Assembly: GCF_017948265.1 (NCBI RefSeq)
Contig: NZ_CP072852.1
Location: forward strand, 3,410,001-3,474,000
Direction of reading: 5' to 3'
DNA length: 64,000 bases
Source: Rhodoferax sp. PAMC 29310
GTDB lineage: Bacteria > Pseudomonadota > Gammaproteobacteria > Burkholderiales > Burkholderiaceae_C
Below, in pieces: positions 35,731-45,263 of this stretch. Position numbers and translations under genes: made by a program. The notes beneath the pieces were generated by a model that saw only the letters and a program-made list of their open reading frames with translations, did no database searches and was not told the origin of the DNA. Numbering within the stretch: the stretch's first letter is position 1; each line of letters opens with the position of its first letter.

Positions 35731-36029
35731 GTGGATGAGCGTGTTTTCGTGAGCCAGCGTATCGTGATGCAACGAGCTTCATTAGTCAGACAGATGGGAG
35801 AAGCCTTGCAGTCATGCGGCTTTCATTGGAGATGTCCCGCGTTAGACTGACCCTCCCCGCCTGACGGCAACGCGTCTATGGCACCGGGAAGGGGCCCACC
35901 CAGGAAGTAGGTCAGGTGGGAAATATTTGAGAGGGCGAACAAAAATCGGGAAGCATCGCTCACCCGGGTTGCGACAGTTCAAGCGCCACCGCATCTCACA
36001 TCAATCTAAAAAATACAAGGAGACATTCA
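35731..36029 (+). other. long structured leader before the symporter gene
   Basis: No gene is seen in these 299 bases. CCGCCTGAC (35857-35865) pairs with GTCAGGTGG (35911-35919), and CCCTC (35851-35855) with GAGGG (35931-35935), forming a long interrupted stem. A GAAGCC...GGCTTTC hairpin lies upstream. AAGGAGA precedes the ATG at 36030. The leader could be a cis-regulatory RNA, but no known class fits. Confidence 0.4.
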
Positions 36030-37558
36030 ATGAGCTTATCCCATTTCAGTGCGAGAACGATCGTGCCTTCGCTGGGCCTTTTGCTGGCTTCGGCATCGGC
36101 CCACGCACAAGGTATTGACGCGGCTGTTGACCAGTTTTTAACGACTATCTCGGCTGGTTCGCGGGCTTTATCTTTACCTCCGTTCCGATCGGGGAGGCCA
36201 GCTTTCCGCTGATTGCCGGGTGGTTGCTGGCGGCTGCCCTTGTCTTCACCTTGTATTTTGGCTTCTTGCAGTTTCGCAAGTTCAAACTGGCCATCGATAT
36301 CGTGAGTGGTCGCTACACGGACCCGTCAAGCAAACATGAAGGTGAAATCTCGCACTTTCAGGCCTTGGCTACTGCGCTGTCGGGCACGGTCGGACTGGGC
36401 AACATCGCAGGTGTGGGCGCTGCTTTGGCGATTGGTGGGCCGGGCGCCACGTTCTGGATGATCATTGTTGGCTTTCTGGGGATGGCGTCCAAGTTCGTGG
36501 AGTGCACCTTGGGGGTCAAGTACCGCACAGTGTTGCCGTCAGGGGCGATTTCCGGCGGACCCATGTATTACCTGAGCCGTGGATTGGCCGAGCGCGGTTT
36601 TCCGTTGCTGGGAAAATTCTTGGCGGTTGGCTTTGCAATCATGGTGATATTGGGCGCATTGGGTGGTGGCAATATATTCCAGGGCAATCAGGCGCACGCC
36701 ATGATTGTGCAAACCTTTGGCCTATCAGACGGGTTGGGTTGGGCGACCCGTTGGGTGCTGGCCGCTTTTGTGTTCTCTGTCATCGTGGGCGGCATGCCAT
36801 CGATTTCTTCGGTGACGTCCAAGCTGGTTCCCATCATGGCCGTGATGTATGTGGGTATGTCCCTCATCGTCATTGCGATGAACTTTGATCAAGTCGGACC
36901 CGCCTTTGCGGCCATTTTTAACGGTGCGTTTTCTGCCGAATGTGTGGCTGGCGGCTTTGTGGGTGCCTTGATTCAGGGCTTGAAACGGGCCACTTTTTCC
37001 AATGAAGCAGGCGTCGGCTCTGCCTCCATTACCCATTCGGCTGTGAAAACTGACGAGCCGGTGACTGAAGGTCTGGTGTCTTTGTTGGAACCCTTCATTG
37101 ACACGGTGGTAATTTGCACCATGACAGCCTTGGTGATCACCATTGGCGGCCTGAACGCTGGCCCCTTCCCTCATCCGGACGGATTGACCGGCGTGAATCT
37201 GACCGCTGCTTCATTCCAATCGACCTTTGACTGGTTCCGTTACCCGTTGGCACTGGCTGTTTTGATGTTCGCCATCTCAACCATGATCTCTTGGTCCTAT
37301 TACGGTCTGAAGGGTTGGACTTATTTGTTTGGTGAAGGTCATATCAATGAGTTGATCTACAAACTTATGTTTTGTGTTTTCATCGTGATTGGTTGTTCGA
37401 TTGGGTTCAGCGCCGTCATTGATTTCTCTGACGCAGCCATTTTTGCCATGGGCATTTTCAACATCGTCGGTTTGTATTTCCTGATGCCGGTCGTGAAGAA
37501 AGAACTCAACAAGTTTCTCGACAAAGTCGAGTCGGGCGAATTCAAACGCTACGGCTAA
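36030..37558 (+). pseudogene. Na+/alanine (AGCS) symporter with a frameshift
   Basis: The first 38 codons encode a signal-like start and GIDAAVDQF, then the frame breaks; from about 36139 a second frame runs DYLGWFAGFIFTSVPIGE and on through a full AGCS transporter (SGTVGLGNIAGVGAALAIGG, FSNEAGVGSA) to 37558. One extra base in the T5 run at 36135-36139 (T6) would give DQFFNDYLGWF and join both parts into about 509 residues. The product would import alanine or glycine with Na+. It is either a real single-base deletion or a homopolymer error. All other family motifs are intact, so any inactivation is recent. Confidence 0.8.
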
Positions 37559-37570
37559 GTTGTGATGTCA

Positions 37571-37611
37571 TATAGGGTCGGAGCGCGAACAGCGTCCGGG
37601 CCCTATTTTTA
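37571..37611 (+). terminator. terminator after the symporter gene
   Basis: ATAGGG and CCCTAT form an outer stem, CGGA-(G)-CGC and GCGTCCG an inner stem, followed by TTTTTATT. Confidence 0.75.
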
Positions 37612-38625
37612 TTCCGTTTCAATACTTGTGAGCTAAATTTGCGCGAGTAAAAAGGGGAGACAAGGTTTCACGATAAAAAGGCTATTAACCCTGGTAAATA
37701 TGCGTGGGCAGCTATCCATTCGATAGTGGTTTCGAGCCTGCATGTGTAGCCCGGATAGCATGGTCGGGTTGACTCGGCCTTGGCTGAGGATGCTTCCGGG
37801 TCGCGATTGAGGCAATGAGATGTTGTTCTGACGCCGTCGCTCTAGGCACTTTGGCGCAGGGCGCGCAGCCCCATCATGAAGACGTGCATGCCGATGGCGC
37901 CTGACACAGTCACGTCCTCCCTCATGAGCATGAGTCACCCCACTCTCACTCTCACTCGCATGCCCCGGGTATCAACCCCCAGCGCAAACGCTGTGCGCCT
38001 GCTGGCCGCCACGCGGGCTTGTCCGCGGGCCGAGACACGCCGTGATTGGCGAGGTTTTGAGCGACGAACATCACTTCGCGCAACTCACCACCGCCTTCGG
38101 CGGGTCGGGCACTGGCTGAGCGTCCTCGGTTTTCAGAGCTTTGTGCGGGCACTGAGCCCGCATTCTCAGTTCGCGGGGTGGCCCAGGAGCGACGCTCTCA
38201 GCTTGTAGTCAATCGGGACTTCGCCAAGCCAAATTTTCAGCACCCTGCCAAAAAAAACTCGTCATCTCCCACAGGTGCGCCTTGGGCCGCTCCGTCGATG
38301 TAAAAAATACTGCCTTTGCCAATGGCCCAAGCGTTGCCGATGCGTTTGCGGCGACGAACATGGCCAAAAGGGCAGCCAATGTCAATGCGCGGGTGATGCG
38401 AATTTTGGTCCCACGCCTAGTTGAGGCGCCTCCACGCGCCTGCTGGGATGCAGCAAGTTTTTGTATATTCAAAATTTACCACTGCAGGTCGTTCTCTCGG
38501 AGCGGGCGCTGAATCAAGAAGCGCGTTTCCCGACAACGGTTTTCGAAAGCGGGAAAGTTCACATCACTAGAACTGGCGGCTAGCTAAAAAGGCAGCAACA
38601 CGGCCATGTTGCGTTTGATTTCGCG
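37612..38625. other. decayed intergenic kilobase, no intact gene
   Basis: No convincing complete gene is found in this 1-kb stretch. On the minus strand short protein-like pieces appear in different frames: GELREVMFVAQNLANHGVS near 38050-38110, GSIFYIDGAAQGAPVGDDEF near 38240-38310, and GAIGMHVFMMGLRALRQSA ending near 37840. They look like remains of broken genes, but I cannot name the families. CTCTCACTCTCACTC at 37943-37958 is a short direct repeat. Confidence 0.45.
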
Positions 38626-39672
38626 CTACGGTTTTTCTTCCCGTCCATCCGGGTGGGTGGCAAAGCGCGCTGGGTCGCGGCCATGGACCGGCGCGTTGTC
38701 CGGCCACGGCCATCCACCGAACTGGGTGCGCTGGTAGTCGGCGATGGCTTGGGAGATTTCGGCCTTGGTGTTCATCACAAACGGACCGTACTGTGCCACG
38801 GGCTCGCCAATGGGGCGCCCTTGTAGTAGCAGGAACTCAGCGTCCTGCTCGGCAGACTGGTTCTCCAAAAAAAGAGCCGTGTCAGCGCGCACCTCCATCA
38901 CTGCATGTTGGCTCAATTCCTGCCCGCCCACACTAATTTTGCTACCTTTGAAGAAGTACAGTGAACGCCGAGTCGACTCGCCAACGGCCGCAGGCAAGCG
39001 CCAACCAGCTCCGGGAGACAAACGAATGGTCCATATCGCTACATCAGCCTCTGTCTGTGCAGCCCAGGAATCAGGCGGGGGCGTCAGCGCTTCAACCTCA
39101 GAAAATTCAGCCTGATGTGCTGGAAGTCGGCCGGTCACGACGGCTACTTCAGTCAGTCTGCCTTGCGCATCAGTCATCAACTGACGAGGGATGTCTTCCG
39201 ACCAAAGCATCGTGAAGTGCGGCTCGACCATCTTGCTGCGAGCCGGCAGGTTCAGCCAGATTTGAAACAGTTCCAGCGGATTGGTCGCATCCGGATTCAA
39301 CAGCGGAAACATCTCAGAATGCACCACCCCTTTGCCCGCAGTGAGCCATTGCACATCACCACCTCCGAATCGGGCCGTTGCACCCAGTGAGTCAGAGTGA
39401 TCGATCAATCCTTTGCGCACGATGGTGACTGTCTCAAAGCCCCGGTGAGGGTGCGCAGGAAAGCCTGGAACGGTTTGACCGTGGTACATGCTCCAGCCCG
39501 CTTTTCGGCTGAAGTCCTGCCCGATGTCGCGCCCCGCCAAGCTGGCGTCGGGGCCCATCTGGGCATTGCCTCGCGGGTAGGCATCGTCGTGGTACGCGCA
39601 AAACAGAAAGGGGTCCATGGTCTCCCATGGAAAGCCAAGGGGTTTGATTTGAAGAATGAAAGGGGTGGGCAT
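38626..39672 (-). CDS. pirin family protein
   Basis: Protein of 348 residues, a bicupin. The N-terminal cupin has the pirin metal motif HPHRGFETVTIV and the later HSEMFP, giving His/His/His/Glu ligands; the C-terminal cupin is more diverged. Bacterial pirins include quercetinase-like enzymes and regulators, but the role here is unknown. ATG 39672 is chosen as the start of PTPFILQIKPLGFPWETMDP; no strong ribosome-binding site is seen. It follows the VOC gene on the same strand, but a terminator separates them. Confidence 0.85.
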   Translation of the reverse strand: MPTPFILQIKPLGFPWETMDPFLFCAYHDDAYPRGNAQMGPDASLAGRDIGQDFSRKAGWSMYHGQTVPGFPAHPHRGFETVTIVRKGLIDHSDSLGATARFGGGDVQWLTAGKGVVHSEMFPLLNPDATNPLELFQIWLNLPARSKMVEPHFTMLWSEDIPRQLMTDAQGRLTEVAVVTGRLPAHQAEFSEVEALTPPPDSWAAQTEADVAIWTIRLSPGAGWRLPAAVGESTRRSLYFFKGSKISVGGQELSQHAVMEVRADTALFLENQSAEQDAEFLLLQGRPIGEPVAQYGPFVMNTKAEISQAIADYQRTQFGGWPWPDNAPVHGRDPARFATHPDGREEKP

Positions 39673-39690
39673 GAGGCAAACCAGAGTCAC

Positions 39691-39716
39691 GAAAAAAACC
39701 GGCGAAGTGGCGCCGG
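39691..39716 (-). terminator. terminator after the VOC gene
   Basis: On the minus strand CCGGCG-CCACTT-CGCCGG is followed by seven T. It lies between the VOC and pirin genes. Confidence 0.8.
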
Positions 39717-39734
39717 GTGAAAAAGAGAATGTGT

Positions 39735-40166
39735 TTAACCCGAGAGCTGGCCAGGTGCGGTCGCGACCAGCTCTTCAGGCTTCAGGTAGAACAACTCCCA
39801 CATATGACCATCCAGGTCTTCAAAGCCATGCTGGTACATGAAGCCGTGGTCCACTGAATCTTTGGGTGTAGTGGCTCCTGCTGCGACGGCCTGCGCCACC
39901 CGGTCATCAACTTCACCACGGCTTTGGCACGCGAGGGCAAGCAGCACCTCGGTGGACTGGGCGGCATCACAGACGGATTTTTTGGTAAAGGTCTGGAAGA
40001 ACTCCTCGACCAGAAGCATCACAAATATGGAGTCGCTTACTTTCATGCAAGCCGCCCGCTCATTGGTAAATCGGGCCTCGAAGTCATAGCCGAGGTGGGA
40101 AAAAAAGTCGACCGAGACGGCGAGATTTTTGACCGGAAGGTTGACGAAGATCTGAGTAGTCATCAT
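39735..40166 (-). CDS. VOC (glyoxalase/bleomycin-resistance fold) protein
   Basis: Protein of about 143 residues with two beta-alpha-beta-beta-beta units: TQIFVNLPVKNLAVSVDFFSHLGY at the N-terminus and FMYQHGFEDLDGHMWEL in the second unit. The family includes glyoxalase I, dioxygenases and resistance proteins; the metal-ligand pattern here (His in HGFED, Glu in WELFY) is incomplete, so enzyme activity is uncertain. Two adjacent ATGs (40166, 40163) follow AAAGGATCC. The substrate is unknown. Confidence 0.82.
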   Translation of the reverse strand: MMTTQIFVNLPVKNLAVSVDFFSHLGYDFEARFTNERAACMKVSDSIFVMLLVEEFFQTFTKKSVCDAAQSTEVLLALACQSRGEVDDRVAQAVAAGATTPKDSVDHGFMYQHGFEDLDGHMWELFYLKPEELVATAPGQLSG

Positions 40167-40292
40167 GGATCCTTTCAATGGCGTGGGCTCAAGTTGAGCT
40201 GCCAGACAAACACCATATCAGAGCCCGGGGCGTGCGTCCATTGCCCCGTTTGTGTTCTTCTTGGCCGGTCAAAATGTGACGATTCGTACGTT

Positions 40293-40880
40293 TTACGCCG
40301 ACCCGCCCAGAATGGCAGATATGCGCGCTTGAAGCACTGGAAGTATCTCCGCCTCAAACCACGGGTTGCGCTGAAGCCAACGTTGATTGCGAGGGCTGGG
40401 GTGCGGCATGGGGAGCAGTTGTGGCCAATGGTCCCGCCAGGCTCCAACGGCTGATGTCAAAGACGGGTATTGCTCCGTCATGTGATAGGCCTGCGCATAT
40501 TGGCCAATCACCAGTGTCAATTCAATGTGCTTCAAGTGCGCCAGTAGGGGCTGCCGCCAAGTTGCTGCGCATTCCGGTCTCGGCGGTAGATCGCCTGATT
40601 TGCCGGTGCCTGCAAAGCAGAAGCCCATGGGAAGGATAGCAATCTGTTTGGGGTCGTAGAACGCCTCGCGCGAGATGCCCAACCAGGTTCGCAGACGGTC
40701 ACCGCTTGCGTCGTTGAAAGGAACAACGGTTTCGTGTGCCTTTCTGCCTGGTGCCTGTCCTGCAATCAGAATGCGAGCCGACGTATGGGCTTGCATGATG
40801 GGGCGGGGACCCAAAGGCAGGTGCGCCTGGCACAGCGTGCAGGCGCGAATGGCGTCAAGCTAGGAGGGGAACGAGGACAT
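40293..40880 (-). pseudogene. uracil-DNA glycosylase family gene with early amber codon
   Basis: From ATG 40880 the frame reads MSSFPS, then TAG (40862-40860), then LDAIRACTLCQAHLPLGPRP and a complete UDG-superfamily body (ILIAGQAPGRKAHE, MGFCFAGTG, LPMPHPSPRNQRW). Family members usually begin just before this IRACxxC segment, so the stop cuts off the proper start. Translation could restart at TTG 40814 or ATG 40796, but would lose the CTLC pair. Motif A (GQAPG) and the HPS motif are intact. The family removes uracil or related bases from DNA. Confidence 0.65.
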
Positions 40881-40977
40881 TGGCAGAGTATGGGTGCCAC
40901 AGCCCCAACGTCATTTGCATTTTTAAACTGAGCACCTTCTCAGCCGCCTGGTTTGTCGCGTCACCCAAATGTAAAAC

Positions 40978-41019
40978 GCCCCATTCAGGTCTTCGCGTGG
41001 CGAAAGCCTGAATAGGGGC
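40978..41019 (-). terminator. terminator after the DUF4148 gene
   Basis: GCCCC-ATTCAGG and CCTGAAT-A-GGGGC form a 12-bp stem. On the minus strand it is followed by GTTTTAC. Confidence 0.7.
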
Positions 41020-41037
41020 TTGGGTAACTCAAGCGAT

Positions 41038-41481
41038 TCAAGAGTTAGAGTTGGTGTCGTGTGTCAGCAATGCTCCGCGAGCTTGTGCCTTGGCCACGTC
41101 CGCCATTACGGCAGCGCGGGTTGTGTTTTGAGCGACTTCTTTGGCGGGGTACTGGCTGGGGTTGATTTCATTGAGTTTTTTGCCAGAGTTGTCGGTTGCA
41201 AGAATGTCGCCAGTGCGTTGTGCTTCAGCCAATTCGGCTTTCACTTGCTCGCGGGTATTGCCTGTCGTCTCAGACTTGGCAGGGTATTGCGCAGGGTTGA
41301 GTTCGTTGAGCTTTTGGGCGCGGTCACCAACGGCCAGCAGGTCACCGGTACGCTGGGCTTGCACCAACTCGGCGCGGACTTGTTCGCGGGTGAGGGGGGC
41401 GGACGCATCAGCAGCGAAAGCGTTTCCGGCAGCCAAAGCAGCCAAGGCAAGAGCGAGGGAGGAGATGTATTTGCGGTTCAT
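41038..41481 (-). CDS. DUF4148 repeat protein, secreted
   Basis: Protein of 147 residues with a clear signal peptide (basic MNRKY, hydrophobic core, cleavage after AFA near residue 24). The mature part has two near-identical 39-residue repeats (TREQVRAELVQAQRTGDLL...NPAQYPAK and TREQVKAELAEAQRTGDIL...NPSQYPAK) and a third partial one (RAAVMADVAKAQARGALL). DUF4148 proteins are abundant small periplasmic proteins in Burkholderiales of unknown function. A good terminator follows. ATG 41481 is chosen by the signal peptide. Confidence 0.88.
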   Translation of the reverse strand: MNRKYISSLALALAALAAGNAFAADASAPLTREQVRAELVQAQRTGDLLAVGDRAQKLNELNPAQYPAKSETTGNTREQVKAELAEAQRTGDILATDNSGKKLNEINPSQYPAKEVAQNTTRAAVMADVAKAQARGALLTHDTNSNS

Positions 41482-41643
41482 GATGAGTATTCCTAAAAAG
41501 TTAAATAATTTGGCAAACAGAGTCAAGGTGTCTCAATTTGTCCTCTTGGATCGGCTTGCGAAAGCGTTTCGTCGATGGGTTGAACTGTATAGTTTCTTAT
41601 TGAGTAGATAAACACCAGTCAATACAACGATACGTTGCTAAAT

Positions 41644-41666
41644 TTGCAATAATTTTTGCATTGCAA
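41644..41666. promoter_or_regulatory. candidate LysR-type operator
   Basis: TTGCAAT and ATTGCAA form a perfect 7-bp inverted repeat with a 9-nt spacer, 18 bp before the LysR start. The T-N11-A core fits a LysR box and suggests autoregulation. Confidence 0.5.
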
Positions 41667-41683
41667 TACAAAAAAGAGGCTCA

Positions 41684-42619
41684 ATGAATCGATTGGCGTC
41701 AATGAGGGTTTTCCTTGAAGTGGTGGACCAGGGGAGCTTTGTGGCTGCTGCCCGCACCCTGAACTTCTCAGCCGCTGCCGTGACCCGATTGGTTGCGGAC
41801 CTGGAGAACCATCTGGGCGCACGTCTGTTGCATCGCAGCACCCGCCGTTTGTCCCTCAGTGCGGCGGGCGAGGCCTATTTGGTGCGAGTGCGCGCGATCC
41901 TGAGCGACATTGAGGAGGCTGATCAGGTGGTCAGTTCTCAAACCCAGGAGCTGGCTGGCGTGTTGCGGGTGCTTGCCCCGCCAGTATTGGCTACACATGT
42001 GGTGGCGCCTTTGATTGCCGGTTTCAGGCGGCTGTATCCCAAGATTGTTCTGGAGGTCGAGGTCGCTTCCTTCAAAGAGCCGCCGATTGAGGACCATGAC
42101 ATCACCCTCATGCCCACCGATGGCGCATTTGACGGCAATGTGATTGCCCGCAAGATCTCCGCCACCGAGGCAATTTTGGTGGCCTCACCCGCCTATTTGG
42201 CGAGAAACGGGGTGCCGGCCATTCCGCAAGACCTGAGTCGTCATGATGTTCTGAGGCTGAAAGCGCCCGGTCTGCAGGCGCGCTCTTGGCAGCTTTTCAA
42301 CTCCTCGCAGGGGGATGAGCCGCTGTCGGTCGCGGTCGACCCGGTGCTTTGGATCAACCACTCCGACACCTTGCTGAAATCTGCCATGAATGGCGCAGGG
42401 ATCACCTCTGCGGCGATCGATTTGGTCGCCCCGTACCTGCTGAGTGGGGCGTTGGTTCGTGTCTTGGCGCCCTGGATTTCCGGGCGACTCAGCCTGTATG
42501 CAGCGCTTCCCAGTCGCAAGTTCATGCCAGAGCGTACCCGGGTGTTTCTGGAGTATTTGACAGAACACACGCGCTTGGAATCCAGTCGGGTTTTGGCGCT
42601 ACTCAGTAGTCAGGCGTGA
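41684..42619 (+). CDS. LysR family transcriptional regulator
   Basis: Protein of 311 residues. The winged helix-turn-helix is in residues 1-60 (MRVFLEVVDQGSFVAAARTL, LGARLLHRSTRRLSLS), followed by a substrate-binding domain with the usual two subdomains (LRVLAPPVLATHVVAPLIAGF, LVASPAYLARNGVP). AGAGGC sits before the ATG. It is divergent from the DUF4148 gene, which may be a target, and a palindrome lies between them. The effector is unknown. Confidence 0.9.
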   Translation: MNRLASMRVFLEVVDQGSFVAAARTLNFSAAAVTRLVADLENHLGARLLHRSTRRLSLSAAGEAYLVRVRAILSDIEEADQVVSSQTQELAGVLRVLAPPVLATHVVAPLIAGFRRLYPKIVLEVEVASFKEPPIEDHDITLMPTDGAFDGNVIARKISATEAILVASPAYLARNGVPAIPQDLSRHDVLRLKAPGLQARSWQLFNSSQGDEPLSVAVDPVLWINHSDTLLKSAMNGAGITSAAIDLVAPYLLSGALVRVLAPWISGRLSLYAALPSRKFMPERTRVFLEYLTEHTRLESSRVLALLSSQA

Positions 42620-42690
42620 TTGGTCTGGGTGTGGCGACAATAGGCCCCCGGCGCGCCAGTGAGCAGCGCCTTTGATCCCCCAGTTTTTGT

Positions 42691-45060
42691 GTGACGCCGC
42701 TTTCCCCCTTCAAATCGTTGATGACAGACTGGTTCAGTCGCCTTCGCCGTCCAACCCGGCGGGAATGGGTGTGGATAGCCGGCGGCGTGCCCGCGCTGTT
42801 TGTGCTGTATTTGCTGGCGCTGGTTCCGTTGACACCCAGCATCAGCGACATCCGAAAAGCCCGGCTGGAGCAGCCAGCGCAGGTGATGTCGGAGGACGGC
42901 AAGTTGTTGGCCGAGTACAAGTGGGCGAACCGGGTATGGGTCCCTTTAAAGGACATTGCTCCGGCGGTCGTCACGGCGTTGATTGCCACCGAAGACCACC
43001 GTTTTTATGACCACTTTGGTCTGGATTGGCGTCGCATGCTGGGAGCCGCGTGGTACACCTTGCAAGGCAAGCGCCAGGGCGGCTCGACGCTGACGCAGCA
43101 ACTCGCCCGCAACCTGTACCCCAACGAAGTGGGGCGGGCACCCACCTTGAATCGCAAGCTCAAAGAGGCCGTTACGGCCCTCAAGATTGAGGCGCTGTAC
43201 ACCAAGTCCGAGATTCTGGAGACCTACCTCAATACCGTTCCGTTCCTGTACAACGCCTTTGGCATTGAGATGGCGGCGCGCACTTACTTTGACAAATCAG
43301 CCGCTCAGCTGGATGTGTTGGAAGGCGCGACGCTGGTCGGCATGCTCAAGGGCAACAGCTACTACAACCCAGTGCTCAACCCCGAGCGCGCGCTGGCCCG
43401 GCGAAACACGGTGCTGGCCCAAATGGTCAAGCGCGGCGAGTTGGACGCGGTCCGGTATGACGCCTTGAAAACCCGCCCTGTTCGGGTTGACTTTGAGCGC
43501 CAAGTTGCGCCCACTGGACTGGCCCCTCATTTCACGCAGCAGTTGCGTCAATGGCTGGTGACCTGGGCGGACGACCATGACTACAACATTTACGCCGATG
43601 GACTCGTGGTCCGCACCACCTTGAATGTCCGTCTTCAGGCTGTTGCGAACCAGGCCGTGGCACGTCAGGTGCTGCACCTTCAGGGAATTGCGGATGCCGC
43701 GTGGCGTTCGCGCCGAGGCTGGAGCTCCAGCAACCCATTGGTGCTGACCTTGCTGCGTGAAACCCCAGAGTACCGGGCGAAGCTGAAGGCCGGAGACAGC
43801 ACCGAAGACGCCCTGAAAAGTCTGCTGGACGATGCCAATCTGATGCGCACGTTGAGAGAACAAAAGACGCGGGTTCAGGCAGGGTTCCTGGTGATGGATC
43901 CCGCCAACGGACAAGTACGTGCCTGGGTCGGCAGCCCGGACTTTGCACTGGACCCGTTTGACCACGTGCAACAGGCCCGCCGCCAACCGGGCTCCACCTT
44001 TAAACCGTTTGTCTATGGTGCCGCTTTCGACAAGGGCGCGAGTCCGGACGACACCTTCGTTGATCAGGCGGTAGAAATTCCTCTTGCGGGGGGCGAAGTC
44101 TGGCGACCGACCGACGCCACTCCCCCTAGCGGCGAACCGGTCCGCTTGCGAGATGCGCTCGCCCAATCCAAAAACACCGTCACAGCCCAGCTCATGCAGA
44201 CGGTCGGCCCGGCTCGGGTGGCCAAACTGGCGCGTGCCATGGGCGTGCGCGAAAGCAAATTGGCGCTTGTGCCGTCTCTTGCCTTGGGGACCAGTCCGGT
44301 GACGCTCAAGGAAATGGTGAGCGCCTACAGCACCATCGCCAACGGGGGTGCGTATCAGGCCCCCCTGCTGGTCACCCGCATCGAAAATCGGGCCGGCGAG
44401 GTCTTGGCCGAATTTTCGCCTGCGGCGCCAGAGGTGGCCTTGTCCGAGGAGGTGAATTACCAATTGCTGGGCGCCATGCGTGGCGTGGTGAACAAGGGCA
44501 CGGCTACCGCCATTCGCAGCCGCTACGGCATCCGGGCCGATGTAGCCGGAAAAACCGGCACCACACAAGACAACGCGGATGGCTGGTTCATTTTGATGCA
44601 CCCGCAATTGGTGGTCGGTGCGTGGGTGGGCTTTAATGACGGCCGTATCACCCTGCGCAGCGACTACTGGGGCCAAGGCGCCCGAAGCGCCCTGCCCATC
44701 GTGGGGGACTTCACCGCCCAGGTGCTGCGTGCCCGGGTCATCGACCCCCGGGTCCGGTTTGATCCCCCCCCCGATAGACGGTTTTTTGCCCCACTGTGGG
44801 CGCGTCTGACGAATTGGGTCAATCGCCTGTTGGTCGCGGACGCGCCCCCTGTCCTCAGACCCAAAGGGGTTCCCATGCCGGCGGCGGAGCCGGTTCCGCC
44901 GTCTTTGCTTCAGGAGCCCAATCGCGATCCTGCCAGCCCTACCGAGACGATGAAGATAGAGCTTCCGGTGGACGGCGCTGGGCCCGCGTCCCTGACCACG
45001 CCCGAACACAGCGGGTCGGGACCGAGTGAGCGGGTTAGCACCGGTTCTCGCGGGGAATAG
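42691..45060 (+). CDS. bifunctional penicillin-binding protein 1A-type
   Basis: Protein of 789 residues, or 779 if translation starts at ATG 42721 instead of GTG 42691. One N-terminal membrane helix (about 28-50) precedes a GT51 transglycosylase domain (ATEDHRFYDHFGLDW, GGSTLTQQLARNLY) and a transpeptidase domain with STFK (Ser nucleophile, in PGSTFKPFVYG), SKNT and KTGTT. It polymerises and cross-links peptidoglycan in the periplasm. The C-terminal tail beyond about 700 is Pro-rich and disordered. No partner gene is adjacent. Confidence 0.92.
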   Translation: MTPLSPFKSLMTDWFSRLRRPTRREWVWIAGGVPALFVLYLLALVPLTPSISDIRKARLEQPAQVMSEDGKLLAEYKWANRVWVPLKDIAPAVVTALIATEDHRFYDHFGLDWRRMLGAAWYTLQGKRQGGSTLTQQLARNLYPNEVGRAPTLNRKLKEAVTALKIEALYTKSEILETYLNTVPFLYNAFGIEMAARTYFDKSAAQLDVLEGATLVGMLKGNSYYNPVLNPERALARRNTVLAQMVKRGELDAVRYDALKTRPVRVDFERQVAPTGLAPHFTQQLRQWLVTWADDHDYNIYADGLVVRTTLNVRLQAVANQAVARQVLHLQGIADAAWRSRRGWSSSNPLVLTLLRETPEYRAKLKAGDSTEDALKSLLDDANLMRTLREQKTRVQAGFLVMDPANGQVRAWVGSPDFALDPFDHVQQARRQPGSTFKPFVYGAAFDKGASPDDTFVDQAVEIPLAGGEVWRPTDATPPSGEPVRLRDALAQSKNTVTAQLMQTVGPARVAKLARAMGVRESKLALVPSLALGTSPVTLKEMVSAYSTIANGGAYQAPLLVTRIENRAGEVLAEFSPAAPEVALSEEVNYQLLGAMRGVVNKGTATAIRSRYGIRADVAGKTGTTQDNADGWFILMHPQLVVGAWVGFNDGRITLRSDYWGQGARSALPIVGDFTAQVLRARVIDPRVRFDPPPDRRFFAPLWARLTNWVNRLLVADAPPVLRPKGVPMPAAEPVPPSLLQEPNRDPASPTETMKIELPVDGAGPASLTTPEHSGSGPSERVSTGSRGE

Positions 45061-45073
45061 AAAATTGCATAAC

Positions 45074-45126
45074 CATTAGCATCTAGGCCCCGTGTTGATT
45101 GGACTGGATGCTATCAAAAATTGATA
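45074..45126 (-). repeat. degenerate mini-repeat
   Basis: On the minus strand CAATTTTTGATAGCATCCAG and later GGGGCCTAGATGC resemble the repeat's left arm and GCTAGAGGCC block, but diverged. Confidence 0.35.
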
Positions 45127-45263
45127 AGTCGATGTTGAATGCCCTGCCGACGAGGGCGCAGACACGCCAGCGACGCTTGATGGCTCAGGCCGCGCTTCCT
45201 CGTTTTGCCAGTGGCCAGATCCCGTCGGTGCGAGAGAATGACCGAATAGCGGTAAATACAGGT

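Noticed and set aside
35731..36029. Glycine riboswitch before the AGCS symporter
   Set aside because: The context is right, but the conserved aptamer core is not present; only a loose purine-rich similarity exists. Kept as an unassigned structured leader.
38209..38472. 87-residue frame with a hydrophobic N-terminal stretch in the decayed region
   Set aside because: No ribosome-binding site, and a protein-like segment lies in a different frame of the same stretch, so it is more likely debris than a gene.
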